Source: an uncultured Campylobacteraceae bacterium (GTDB lineage: Bacteria > Campylobacterota > Campylobacteria > Campylobacterales > Arcobacteraceae). Taken from it: a DNA stretch of 21,976 bases. The notes under the pieces were generated by a model, which saw only the letters and a list, made by a program, of their open reading frames with translations, ran no database searches and was not told the DNA's origin. Location: assembly GCA_913057765.1 (NCBI GenBank), contig CAJXPH010000014.1:1-21976 (forward strand). Reading direction: 5' to 3'. A program made the translations under genes and the position numbers. The first letter of the stretch is position 1. Every line of letters starts with the position of its first letter. Of the stretch, positions 1-7,117 are shown in pieces.

Positions 1-42
1 CTATCCTCTTCGTCGGCAGCGTCAGATGTGTATAAGAGACAG
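1..42 (+). other. Illumina Nextera i5-side adapter with index (artefact)
   Basis: This is library adapter, not genome. Base 1 is the last base of the P5 arm. Bases 2-9 read TATCCTCT, which I recognise as Nextera i5 index 503. Bases 10-23 are TCGTCGGCAGCGTC, the read-1 adapter, and 24-42 are AGATGTGTATAAGAGACAG, the Tn5 mosaic end. Genomic sequence starts at 43. The order and orientation match reverse-complemented read-through of read 2 past the end of a short insert. Confidence 0.98.
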
Positions 43-76
43 AATATGACTTCAATTTAAAACTAAGGATATAAAA

Positions 77-364
77 ATGACAATCACTAAAAAAGTAACA
101 TTTATTGCAAAAGAAGGTTGTGAAGACAAAATGAAAGAATTATTAACAGCTATGGTTGAGCCTTCTAAAAAAGAAGATGGTTGTATTTTTTATGACATCT
201 TCCAATATGAAAACAATAGAAGAAAATTTTCTGCTGTAGAATCATGGAGAGATGAAGCTGCACTTGATGGACATAAATCCACTGCACATTATGCAATTTA
301 TAAATCATCATTTGAACCATTTTGTGATCACAAATATTCTGACGAATTAGAAATTTTAGGTTAA
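77..364 (+). CDS. LsrG-like ABM-fold protein (putative phospho-AI-2 isomerase or quinol monooxygenase)
   Basis: A 95-residue protein of the antibiotic biosynthesis monooxygenase (ABM) family, a small dimeric ferredoxin-like fold. Visible family marks are the GCIFYDIFQ strand (35-43) and an E-x-W segment followed by two histidines (E55, W57, H66, H71) in a stretch ending STAHY. The length equals that of LsrG (about 96 residues), the ABM enzyme that processes phosphorylated autoinducer-2 in enteric bacteria. The family alone does not fix the substrate. The LsrK-like kinase two genes downstream is what points to LsrG. The start has AAGGAT eight bases upstream (65-70). It is the first gene after the adapter, so its operon may begin further upstream. 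It ends three bases before the aldolase. Alternative: a generic putative quinol monooxygenase. The fold is secure, the role moderate. Confidence 0.8.
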   Translation: MTITKKVTFIAKEGCEDKMKELLTAMVEPSKKEDGCIFYDIFQYENNRRKFSAVESWRDEAALDGHKSTAHYAIYKSSFEPFCDHKYSDELEILG

Positions 365-367
365 AAG

Positions 368-1534
368 ATGAATAACCTTTGGAATGCTAAAGAAGCTGAA
401 TCTTTTAAAGGGGATTTAGCTTTAAGAGTTTACACATCAAACTTACTTGGTCGTAGTGATGAGCTAGTTTTACATGGTGGAGGAAATACTTCTGTTAAAT
501 CTTTAGTTGATAATGAAGAGATTTTATATGTAAAAGGTAGTGGCTGGGATTTAGTTTCTATCGAAGAAGAAGGTTTTGCTCCTGTGAAACTTGATATCCT
601 AAAAGAGATGGCAAAACTAGCTGTTCTAAGCGATACAGATATGGTTTCTCAACAAAAGGCTGCAATGATAGATAAAACTGCTCCTAACCCATCTGTTGAA
701 GCTATATTGCACGCTATTATTCCTTTTAAGTTTGTAGACCACACTCATGCTGATGCCGTTGTTACAATATCAAATAGTAAATCTGGAATTGAAAATATTA
801 AAAAAGTATTTCCAAACTTTTTAATAGTTCCATATGTAATGCCAGGTTTTATTTTAGCTCAAAAAATTTATGAAATGAGTAAAGATATTGATTGGAAAAC
901 TTGTGAAGGTATTGTATTACATAACCACGGTATTTTTACTTTTGATGATAATGGAAAAAAATCTTATGACAAGATGATTGAAGCAGTTACAAAAGCTGAA
1001 GATTTTTTAAAAGAAAATGCTTCATACGAACTTACAAATATTGAACCTAAGGATTTTGATGTTCAAGCTCTATTAGAACTTATATCAAAAGAAAAAGGTA
1101 CAGATATAGTTTGTAAAGTAAACCAAACTCCACTTGCTCTTTCTTACTCATCTTTAGATAAAGAAAGTATAACAAGAGGTGTTTTAACACCTGAACATAT
1201 TATTAGAACAAAAAGAACTCCTCTTGTACTTGAAGATGAAAATATTCAAGAAGCAGTGAATAACTACAAAATTTCATATGAAAACTATTTTAATGAGTTT
1301 TCAAAAGATGAAATTATGCTAAATCCGACTCCAAACTATGCAGTTGTAAAAGATTTTGGAATTATTACATTTGGAAAAAATGAAAAAGAAGCAAATATTT
1401 TGGATGACGTAATTTCTCATACAATGAATGCAGTTTTAAAAGCTGATAAACTTGGTGGATATGTAAGTATCAGCCTTGAAGATAGTTTTGAAATGGAATA
1501 CTGGGAATTAGAACAAGCTAAATTAAAAAAATAG
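368..1534 (+). CDS. Class II aldolase (RhaD/adducin family), stand-alone
   Basis: A 388-residue zinc-dependent class II aldolase/adducin family protein, expected in the cytoplasm and expected to cleave a ketose phosphate. The phosphate-binding HGGGNTS motif is at 36-42, a probable catalytic Glu at 111, the zinc-binding HTH at 125-127, and a further histidine cluster HNHG at 185-188. The protein is longer than the roughly 215-270 residues of simple FucA/AraD/RhaD enzymes. It resembles the aldolase half of the fused rhamnulose-1-phosphate aldolase/dehydrogenase type, ending at the EYWELEQAKL segment after which those fusions carry a short-chain dehydrogenase. That second domain is absent here. 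It lies 3 bases after the LsrG-like gene and 8 bases before the kinase, so co-transcription is likely. The substrate could be phospho-AI-2 derived or a deoxy-ketose phosphate; this is inference. Confidence 0.88.
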   Translation: MNNLWNAKEAESFKGDLALRVYTSNLLGRSDELVLHGGGNTSVKSLVDNEEILYVKGSGWDLVSIEEEGFAPVKLDILKEMAKLAVLSDTDMVSQQKAAMIDKTAPNPSVEAILHAIIPFKFVDHTHADAVVTISNSKSGIENIKKVFPNFLIVPYVMPGFILAQKIYEMSKDIDWKTCEGIVLHNHGIFTFDDNGKKSYDKMIEAVTKAEDFLKENASYELTNIEPKDFDVQALLELISKEKGTDIVCKVNQTPLALSYSSLDKESITRGVLTPEHIIRTKRTPLVLEDENIQEAVNNYKISYENYFNEFSKDEIMLNPTPNYAVVKDFGIITFGKNEKEANILDDVISHTMNAVLKADKLGGYVSISLEDSFEMEYWELEQAKLKK

Positions 1535-1542
1535 GATTTACT

Positions 1543-3105
1543 ATGCAATATCTATTAGCAATCGATGCAGGAACAGGAAGTGTTAGAGCAGTTTTATTTG
1601 ATACAAAAGGTAATCAAATAGATGTTAGTCAACAAGAATGGACACATCTTGAAGAAGCTGGTGTTGCTAATAGTATGTCTTTTGATTTTGATTCAAATTG
1701 GGAATTAACAAAAGAGTGTATAAAAGACGTTATAAAAAAATCTAAAATCAATCCACATGATATATTAGCACTTAGTGCTACAAGTATGAGAGAAGGTATT
1801 GTTCTTTATGATAAAGAAGGGAAAGAACTTTGGGCTGTTGCAAATGTAGACGCAAGAGCTAGTAAAGAAGTAGCTTTTCTAAAAGAATCTTTTGAAGGTA
1901 TTGAAGAAGAATTTTATGAAGCTTCTGGGCAAACTTTTGCACTAGGAGCACTTCCAAGAATCATGTGGCTTAAAAACAATCATCCTAAAACCTATGAAAA
2001 AGTAGCCAATATCTCTATGATAGGAGATTGGATTTTAGCCAAACTATCAGGAGTAATTGCAACGGACCCAAGTAACGGTGGAACAACAGGTATATTTTCA
2101 CTTAAAACAAGAACTTGGGATTCTTCAATGGCAACAAAAGTTGGTATAAAAGATGACATCTTCTGCCCATGTTATGAAGTTGGAACTCCTATTGGAAATG
2201 TTACAAATGAAGCTTCAAATGAAACTGGACTATCAATTAATACAAAAGTAGTAACTGGTGGTGGAGATGTGCAACTTGGAAGTGCAGGACTTGGATTAGT
2301 AAACCTAGGACAAACTGCAATTTTAGGTGGTTCTTTTTGGCAACAAATTACAAATATATCTTCAGATGCAAAATTACCAAAAAACATGAGTTTAAGAGTA
2401 AATCCACACGTAATCCAAAATCAATCTCAAGCAGAAGGAATCACTTTCTTTAGTGGTCTAATCATGAGATGGTTCAGAGATGCATTTTGTGACCTAGAAA
2501 AACTAGAAGCAAAAGAAAAAGGCATAGATACATATGCCCTGTTAGAAGAAAAAGCAAAAGATGTACCCCTAGGTTCATATGGAATAATGCCAATTTTTTC
2601 TGATAGCATGAACTACGGGAAATGGTATCACGCAAGTCCAAGTTTTATAAATCTTTCAATAGACCCCCAAACATGTAATAAAGCCTCAATGTTTAAAGCC
2701 TTACAAGAAAATGCATGTATAGTTAGCTCAATAAATCTAGATAAAATAAAAGAATTCACAAACCTAGAAATAGATGAAATAGTATTCGCAGGAGGAGCAA
2801 GCAAAGGCTCTCTATGGTGTCAAACATTAGCTGATGTAACAGGTTGTAAAATCAAGATACCAAAAGTAACAGAAGCTACTGCACTTGGTGCGGCAATGAG
2901 TGCCGGAGTTGGAGCAAATATTTATGAAAACCTTACAAGTGCTGCAAAAAAACTAGTAGTTTGGGATAAAGAATATACACCAAATCTAGAAAATAAAAAA
3001 CTATATGATGAAATAAAAATCAAATGGCAAGAAGTTTATAAAAAGCAATTAGAACTTGTAGACCAAGGATTGACTCAGTCAATGTGGAAAGCACCAGGAC
3101 TTTAA
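1543..3105 (+). CDS. lsrK: Autoinducer-2 kinase-like FGGY carbohydrate kinase
   Basis: A 520-residue FGGY-family kinase. Length and sequence follow E. coli LsrK (about 530 residues) from end to end as I remember it. LsrK phosphorylates the quorum signal AI-2 (DPD) in the cytoplasm, trapping it and committing it to breakdown. The shared segments are AIDAGTGS near the N-terminus (nucleotide-binding domain), NVDARA, DPSNGGTTG, GGGDVQLG, RWFRDAFC, GIDTYALLEE, MPIFSDS, WYHASPSFINLSIDP, EATALGAA and the extreme C-terminal MWKAPGL. Other FGGY kinases such as xylulokinase or glycerol kinase share only the general fold, so LsrK is the best family call. AGGA overlaps the preceding stop, six bases before ATG. 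It is the last gene of the unit. No LsrF, LsrR or LsrB is visible. A pentulose or deoxy-ketose kinase remains possible. Confidence 0.85.
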   Translation: MQYLLAIDAGTGSVRAVLFDTKGNQIDVSQQEWTHLEEAGVANSMSFDFDSNWELTKECIKDVIKKSKINPHDILALSATSMREGIVLYDKEGKELWAVANVDARASKEVAFLKESFEGIEEEFYEASGQTFALGALPRIMWLKNNHPKTYEKVANISMIGDWILAKLSGVIATDPSNGGTTGIFSLKTRTWDSSMATKVGIKDDIFCPCYEVGTPIGNVTNEASNETGLSINTKVVTGGGDVQLGSAGLGLVNLGQTAILGGSFWQQITNISSDAKLPKNMSLRVNPHVIQNQSQAEGITFFSGLIMRWFRDAFCDLEKLEAKEKGIDTYALLEEKAKDVPLGSYGIMPIFSDSMNYGKWYHASPSFINLSIDPQTCNKASMFKALQENACIVSSINLDKIKEFTNLEIDEIVFAGGASKGSLWCQTLADVTGCKIKIPKVTEATALGAAMSAGVGANIYENLTSAAKKLVVWDKEYTPNLENKKLYDEIKIKWQEVYKKQLELVDQGLTQSMWKAPGL

Positions 3106-3136
3106 TCAAATATGAATATTATAATTATTTTTTTAC

Positions 3137-3142
3137 TATAAT
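3137..3142 (+). promoter_or_regulatory. Possible -10 box directly before the nuclease gene
   Basis: A consensus TATAAT hexamer follows a run of seven T residues and ends five bases before the nuclease ATG. No Shine-Dalgarno sequence lies between it and the ATG. If used, transcription would begin at or just inside the start codon, giving a leaderless message or an internal start. In such AT-rich DNA a chance match is quite possible. Confidence 0.35.
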
Positions 3143-3147
3143 ATAGA

Positions 3148-4059
3148 ATGAACAAAAAAATTAATTATGAAGTAAAAGAAAAAATTGTTGAATTAGCAGG
3201 TTCTTGTTTTTGGTATTGGAACAGATATTATAGCTTTTTAGATAGTTGTGGTGTTCCTAAGCAACTTTATAACAGATATCCAAAAGATACATATAATAAA
3301 TATACAGTTATGAGAAATATAATTGATACTTTAGAAAAACAGAATCATCTTGATATTATCAACAATATTATTTCAAATTTTTACAAAATGAATAATGCAA
3401 TTGATAAAGATAATTTAGATACAAAAAAAGCAAAAGTATTATTAAACGAATTCAGACAGATTGTAGGGTCTGACCCAATCGAAAATGAAATCAAATTAAA
3501 AAAAGAACAAGAACATAGAATTAATAAAGATACAGAAATATCTTCAAAAAAAGAATTGGAAGATAAGCTCTCTAGTCTATACAAAGAATTTTTAGATCTA
3601 TTTTCTACAAACCAATATACTCCTCAACAAAGAGGTTTTCAACTCGAGAAAATCTTTTCAGAATTATTAAGGGTCAATGAATTTGATTACTCTCCACCGT
3701 ATAAAACTGATACCGAACAAATTGATGGTTATTTTTCATTTGAGAAATTTGATTATTTAGTTGAATTAAAATGGACTAGTGAACAAATAAAACAAAAAGA
3801 TTTATCCATATTTGATGGTAAGTTAAAAGGTAAAGGACAAAGTACAAGAGGTTTATTTATATCAGTAAATGGTTTTGATGAAAATTCTATTTTAAAGTTT
3901 ACATGTGATAATCCAAGAATTCTATTAATGACAGGAGAAGATTTAATTTATATTCTTAACAATACTTTTACTCTTTTTGATTCTCTAAAAATAAAAACTA
4001 ATATACTTGCAAAACATGGAAATATTAACTATTCACTAAAAAATGAACTAATTAAATAG
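3148..4059 (+). CDS. Solitary PD-(D/E)xK restriction-endonuclease-like protein
   Basis: A 303-residue soluble protein. Residues 160-245 show the layout of the Mrr-like PD-(D/E)xK nuclease fold: a helix with Glu167 in RGFQLEKIF, Asp193 in QIDGYF, and the catalytic E-x-K as Glu206 and Lys208 in VELKW. A basic, glycine-rich segment follows, then GLFISVNGF, a typical later strand. Residues 1-90 form a helical, aromatic-rich domain (FWYWNRYYSFLD) that I cannot assign. Residues 110-150 are highly charged and probably coiled-coil. Mrr-type enzymes cut DNA, often modified DNA, but no methyltransferase, helicase or other defence partner lies beside this gene. It stands between the LsrK unit and the convergent carA. 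The ATG has no Shine-Dalgarno sequence. The nuclease fold is fairly secure; the role, defence or DNA repair, is unknown. Confidence 0.8.
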   Translation: MNKKINYEVKEKIVELAGSCFWYWNRYYSFLDSCGVPKQLYNRYPKDTYNKYTVMRNIIDTLEKQNHLDIINNIISNFYKMNNAIDKDNLDTKKAKVLLNEFRQIVGSDPIENEIKLKKEQEHRINKDTEISSKKELEDKLSSLYKEFLDLFSTNQYTPQQRGFQLEKIFSELLRVNEFDYSPPYKTDTEQIDGYFSFEKFDYLVELKWTSEQIKQKDLSIFDGKLKGKGQSTRGLFISVNGFDENSILKFTCDNPRILLMTGEDLIYILNNTFTLFDSLKIKTNILAKHGNINYSLKNELIK

Positions 4060-4190
4060 TAAAAGAGTTTGCCGTTTTGTGTAAGGTCAAGGCGAAGTTT
4101 TAAATTTGAGAGGAACGTACACGTAGTACGTGACGAACAAATTTAAAACTTCAACGCAGAGATTGCGCAAAAAAGGTAAGCTACTTTACT
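4058..4190. repeat. Nested palindromic element at the nuclease/carA convergent junction
   Basis: A long imperfect inverted repeat. Its core is a perfect 15-bp pair, 4094-4108 and 4138-4152 (GAAGTTTTAAATTTG and its complement), with a 29-base loop. The loop holds a smaller palindrome at 4120-4132 (CACGTA-G-TACGTG). Outer arms, about 4058-4084 and 4163-4190, pair imperfectly; the first 16 bases match at 12 positions. The arms include the stop codons of both convergent genes. It could act as a bidirectional terminator, but the size, the nesting and the lack of a clean U-tract next to the core suggest a dispersed repeat (REP or MITE-like). Confidence 0.7.
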
Positions 4191-5302
4191 ATTTTTGCAA
4201 ATTCGTTGAAAATGTATTTTGACTCATGCGGTCCCGGACTTGCTTCTGGGTGATGTTGTACTGAGAAAATATCTTTATTTTTATATTTAACACCTTCAAT
4301 AGTATTGTCAAATAAATTCTGATGTGTAATCTCAGCAATCTCTATAATATTATCAGGAACATTATAGTTATGATTTTGTGCAGTAATTTCTACTACGTTA
4401 TCAGGATTTGCAACTGGGTGGTTACCACCATGTTGTCCAAATTTTAATTTATATGTATCAAAGCCATGAGCAATTGAAAGCATTTGATGTCCTAAACAAA
4501 TTGCAAACATAGGGATATTTGCATCTATTAGTTTTTGAACTTCTGCTTTTTCATCTTTTAGTGTCAAAGGATCACCTGGTCCATTTGAAAGAAAAATTCC
4601 ACCAATTTCTTTTGCTTCAAATCTTGCAATTAAATCTTCAGCTTTAAATGTAGATGGGATAACTTCTACTTCAAGTCCAGATTCTACAAGTTCATTTAAG
4701 ATATTTCTTTTTACACCAAAATCAACAACTACAACTTTTTTATCACTCATCATAGCTTTATTGTAAGCTAGTTCTTGGTGATTCCAAGCTCCAAACTTAT
4801 GTACGTAAGGCTCTTTAGTTGATACTTCTTTGATATAGTTAATATCTTCAATTCTAGGACTTGCTGCAAGTTCTTTTGCCAGTTCATCTTTTGAAGAAAT
4901 TTCTGTAGATGCAATCATCATCATTGCACCTTCATCTCTTAACATTTTAGTTAAATATCTTGTATCAATACTACAAATACCTAATACATTATGTTCTTTT
5001 AAAAGTGAATCTAAATCACCTTGAGCTCGATAGTTTGAATATTCATGGTGATAATTTCTAACTAACACACCTTTACAGTGGGCAGTTTTACTTTCCATAT
5101 CATTTTCATTTACTCCAACATTTCCAATTTCTGGCATTGTAAAAGTTACAAATTGACCAGCATAACTTGGATCTGTTATGATTTCTTGATAACCAGTAAG
5201 TGATGTATTAAAAACAATCTCACCAACACTTGTACCTGTTGCACCAAATGAATTAGCTTCTAAAAAAGTCCCATTTTCTAAATATATCCATACTTTTTGC
5301 AT
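4181..5302 (-). CDS. carA: Carbamoyl-phosphate synthase small subunit
   Basis: A 373-residue glutamine amidotransferase subunit. It hydrolyses glutamine and channels ammonia to CarB for carbamoyl phosphate, the precursor of pyrimidines and arginine, in the cytoplasm. The N-terminal CarA-specific domain (1-185) includes SLTGYQEIITDPSYAGQ. The class I amidotransferase domain (about 190-373) has SNGPGDP (239-245), the nucleophile elbow AICLGHQ with Cys269, and HHPEASPGPHE with His351 and Glu353 completing the triad. Length is normal. The start lies one base after the DUF507 stop, so translation is probably coupled, and it is the last gene of the minus-strand operon. carB is not in the window. 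Transcription ends towards the palindromic element at 4058-4190. Confidence 0.97.
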   Translation of the reverse strand: MQKVWIYLENGTFLEANSFGATGTSVGEIVFNTSLTGYQEIITDPSYAGQFVTFTMPEIGNVGVNENDMESKTAHCKGVLVRNYHHEYSNYRAQGDLDSLLKEHNVLGICSIDTRYLTKMLRDEGAMMMIASTEISSKDELAKELAASPRIEDINYIKEVSTKEPYVHKFGAWNHQELAYNKAMMSDKKVVVVDFGVKRNILNELVESGLEVEVIPSTFKAEDLIARFEAKEIGGIFLSNGPGDPLTLKDEKAEVQKLIDANIPMFAICLGHQMLSIAHGFDTYKLKFGQHGGNHPVANPDNVVEITAQNHNYNVPDNIIEIAEITHQNLFDNTIEGVKYKNKDIFSVQHHPEASPGPHESKYIFNEFAKIVK

Positions 5303-5303
5303 C

Positions 5304-5855
5304 TTACATTAACCCTCTTCTAATTAGTTCTTCTTCATATAACCTATGATATACAATATCATACTCATCAGTCCCTTGAATTAGTTTTCTTTTATAATGT
5401 TTCATTTTTTCTAAGACTGCTTCATCAGAATCTTCAAAACCTTTTAAAAATTCGTCAATTGAAGTAAATATTACATTCTTAACTTGATTATCTGAACACG
5501 TATAATGAATAAAATCTTCTTCCCATAAGTAATCTAAAACTTGATGAGCCATATCAGAAAATCTATCTTCATTATTTAAGATAACACCAAAATCATTTGC
5601 CATTCTTTTTTTAGTTAACCAAAATAATTGTCTATAATCTGCATTATAGAATTCAATATTTTCTTCTTGGTCATCTAAAATATCAGCAACTTTATCATCT
5701 AAGTCAAGCTCTTTTTCAATGTCTGCATCTAAAATCTTTTCAATTTCTGCTGCGATTTCTTCTTTAGTTTTTCTAACTTCCACAACTTCACAAGTAGCTA
5801 AATCTCTAGCAACTCGTCTTGCTATATATTGTGTATGATGTAATTTCATTCTCAT
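5304..5855 (-). CDS. DUF507 family protein
   Basis: A 183-residue protein of the DUF507 family, which I associate with Campylobacterota and Aquificota-type bacteria; its function is not known. It has no signal peptide or membrane segment and is very acidic in the middle (ADIEKELDLDDKVADILDDQEENIEF, given here only as positions about 44-69). The basic N-terminus MRMKLHHTQYIARRVARDL is typical of the family. It sits between purA (4 bases upstream) and carA (1 base downstream), so it is surely in this operon. That fixed setting hints at a link to nucleotide or carbamoyl-phosphate metabolism, but this is only association. Confidence 0.85.
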   Translation of the reverse strand: MRMKLHHTQYIARRVARDLATCEVVEVRKTKEEIAAEIEKILDADIEKELDLDDKVADILDDQEENIEFYNADYRQLFWLTKKRMANDFGVILNNEDRFSDMAHQVLDYLWEEDFIHYTCSDNQVKNVIFTSIDEFLKGFEDSDEAVLEKMKHYKRKLIQGTDEYDIVYHRLYEEELIRRGLM

Positions 5856-5859
5856 GGGC

Positions 5860-7110
5860 TTATCCTCTAATAATTGTGTCGTCTCGCTCTGGTGAAGTTG
5901 ATACGATACCTACTCTAACACCAGTTAATTCTTCTATTCTATTAATATATTTTTTTGCATTTTCAGGTAGAGCGTCAAATTCTCTACAACCAACAACACT
6001 ATCCCAACCTTTTATATCTTCATAAATAGGTTTTACATCTTCTAAATCTGAAGGCATATACTTAATTATTTCGCCATTTACTTCATAAGCAGTACAAATT
6101 TTGATTGTTTCAAAACCATCTAAAACATCAAGCTTCATAAGTGATAATTGATCACAACCATTTAATCTTACCGCATGTTTAACAGCAATAGCATCAAACC
6201 AACCACATCTTCTTCCACGTCCTGTTGTTGTACCCACTTCTTTACCAACATCAGCCATAGTTTCACCATCTTGACCGAAATCTTCAGATGGGAAAGGACC
6301 GTTTCCAACTCTTGTAGTATACGCTTTTACAATACCAGTTACAATACCAATATCTTTTGGACTGATTCCTAACCCTGTACAAGCACCTGCACTTACTGTG
6401 TTTGAAGAAGTTACATATGGATATGTACCATGGTCAATATCAAGTAATGTACCTTGTGCACCTTCTAATAATATCTTCTTATCTGAGTCTAAAGCATCCC
6501 AAACCATATTTGTAGTATTTGCAATAAATGGTTCTAATGTTTCTTTATATGTAGTTAATAATTCAACTAGTTCATTTTCACTTGGTGTTGCAATTTCAAG
6601 TACATCAAAAATAGCTCTATTTTGTTCAAAATATTCTAATATTCCAGCACATAATTTTGTAGGATTCAATAACTCACCTACTCTAAAACCATTTCTAGAA
6701 ATTTTCTCTGCATATGCAGGTCCAATACCTTTTCCAGTTGTACCAATAGCTTTGTCGCCTTTTAATCTTTCTTTTGCTTGATCGATTAAAGCATGGTAAG
6801 GTAAATTTAAATGAGCTTTATCAGAAATAAATAATCTTCCTACTAAATCATCAAATTGTTCCATCTCTTTTATAATTGACTCTGGAGATAAAACTACACC
6901 ATTACCAATAATATTTATTGCATCTGGATTTAGTACTCCTGAAGGAATTAAGTGTAATGCATATCTAACACCATCAACCCAAATAGTATGACCAGCATTG
7001 TGACCACCTTGCGATCTACATACCATGTCATAATTTTGAGCAAGCATGTCAACCATCTTACCTTTTCCTTCATCTCCCCATTGAATACCAACAATTAAAT
7101 CTGCTTTCAT
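5860..7110 (-). CDS. purA: Adenylosuccinate synthetase
   Basis: A 416-residue enzyme that joins IMP and aspartate using GTP to give adenylosuccinate, the first step from IMP to AMP. The N-terminal P-loop GIQWGDEGKGK (8-18) contains the catalytic Asp13, and NAGHT (38-42) contains the catalytic His41. GTTGKGIGPAYAEKISR and GAQGTLLDIDHGTYPYVTSS are the usual IMP and switch segments, and TTTGRRRRCGW-type residues appear here as TTTGRGRRCGW. Length is slightly under the usual 430, which is common in Campylobacterota. The start has AGGGA six bases upstream and lies 7 bases after the hisZ stop. Purine genes purM and purT occur elsewhere in the window but in other transcription units. Confidence 0.97.
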   Translation of the reverse strand: MKADLIVGIQWGDEGKGKMVDMLAQNYDMVCRSQGGHNAGHTIWVDGVRYALHLIPSGVLNPDAINIIGNGVVLSPESIIKEMEQFDDLVGRLFISDKAHLNLPYHALIDQAKERLKGDKAIGTTGKGIGPAYAEKISRNGFRVGELLNPTKLCAGILEYFEQNRAIFDVLEIATPSENELVELLTTYKETLEPFIANTTNMVWDALDSDKKILLEGAQGTLLDIDHGTYPYVTSSNTVSAGACTGLGISPKDIGIVTGIVKAYTTRVGNGPFPSEDFGQDGETMADVGKEVGTTTGRGRRCGWFDAIAVKHAVRLNGCDQLSLMKLDVLDGFETIKICTAYEVNGEIIKYMPSDLEDVKPIYEDIKGWDSVVGCREFDALPENAKKYINRIEELTGVRVGIVSTSPERDDTIIRG

Positions 7111-7117
7111 CTTTTCC

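Noticed and set aside
1..42. Transposon end of a native Tn5-like element
   Set aside because: The mosaic end is joined to commercial read-1 adapter and index sequence, so it is library adapter and not a resident transposon.
6398..6781. Plus-strand open frame of 127 codons inside purA
   Set aside because: It is antisense to a fully conserved purA and its product is Ser/Phe/Asn-rich without any family pattern, as expected of a shadow of AT-rich coding DNA.
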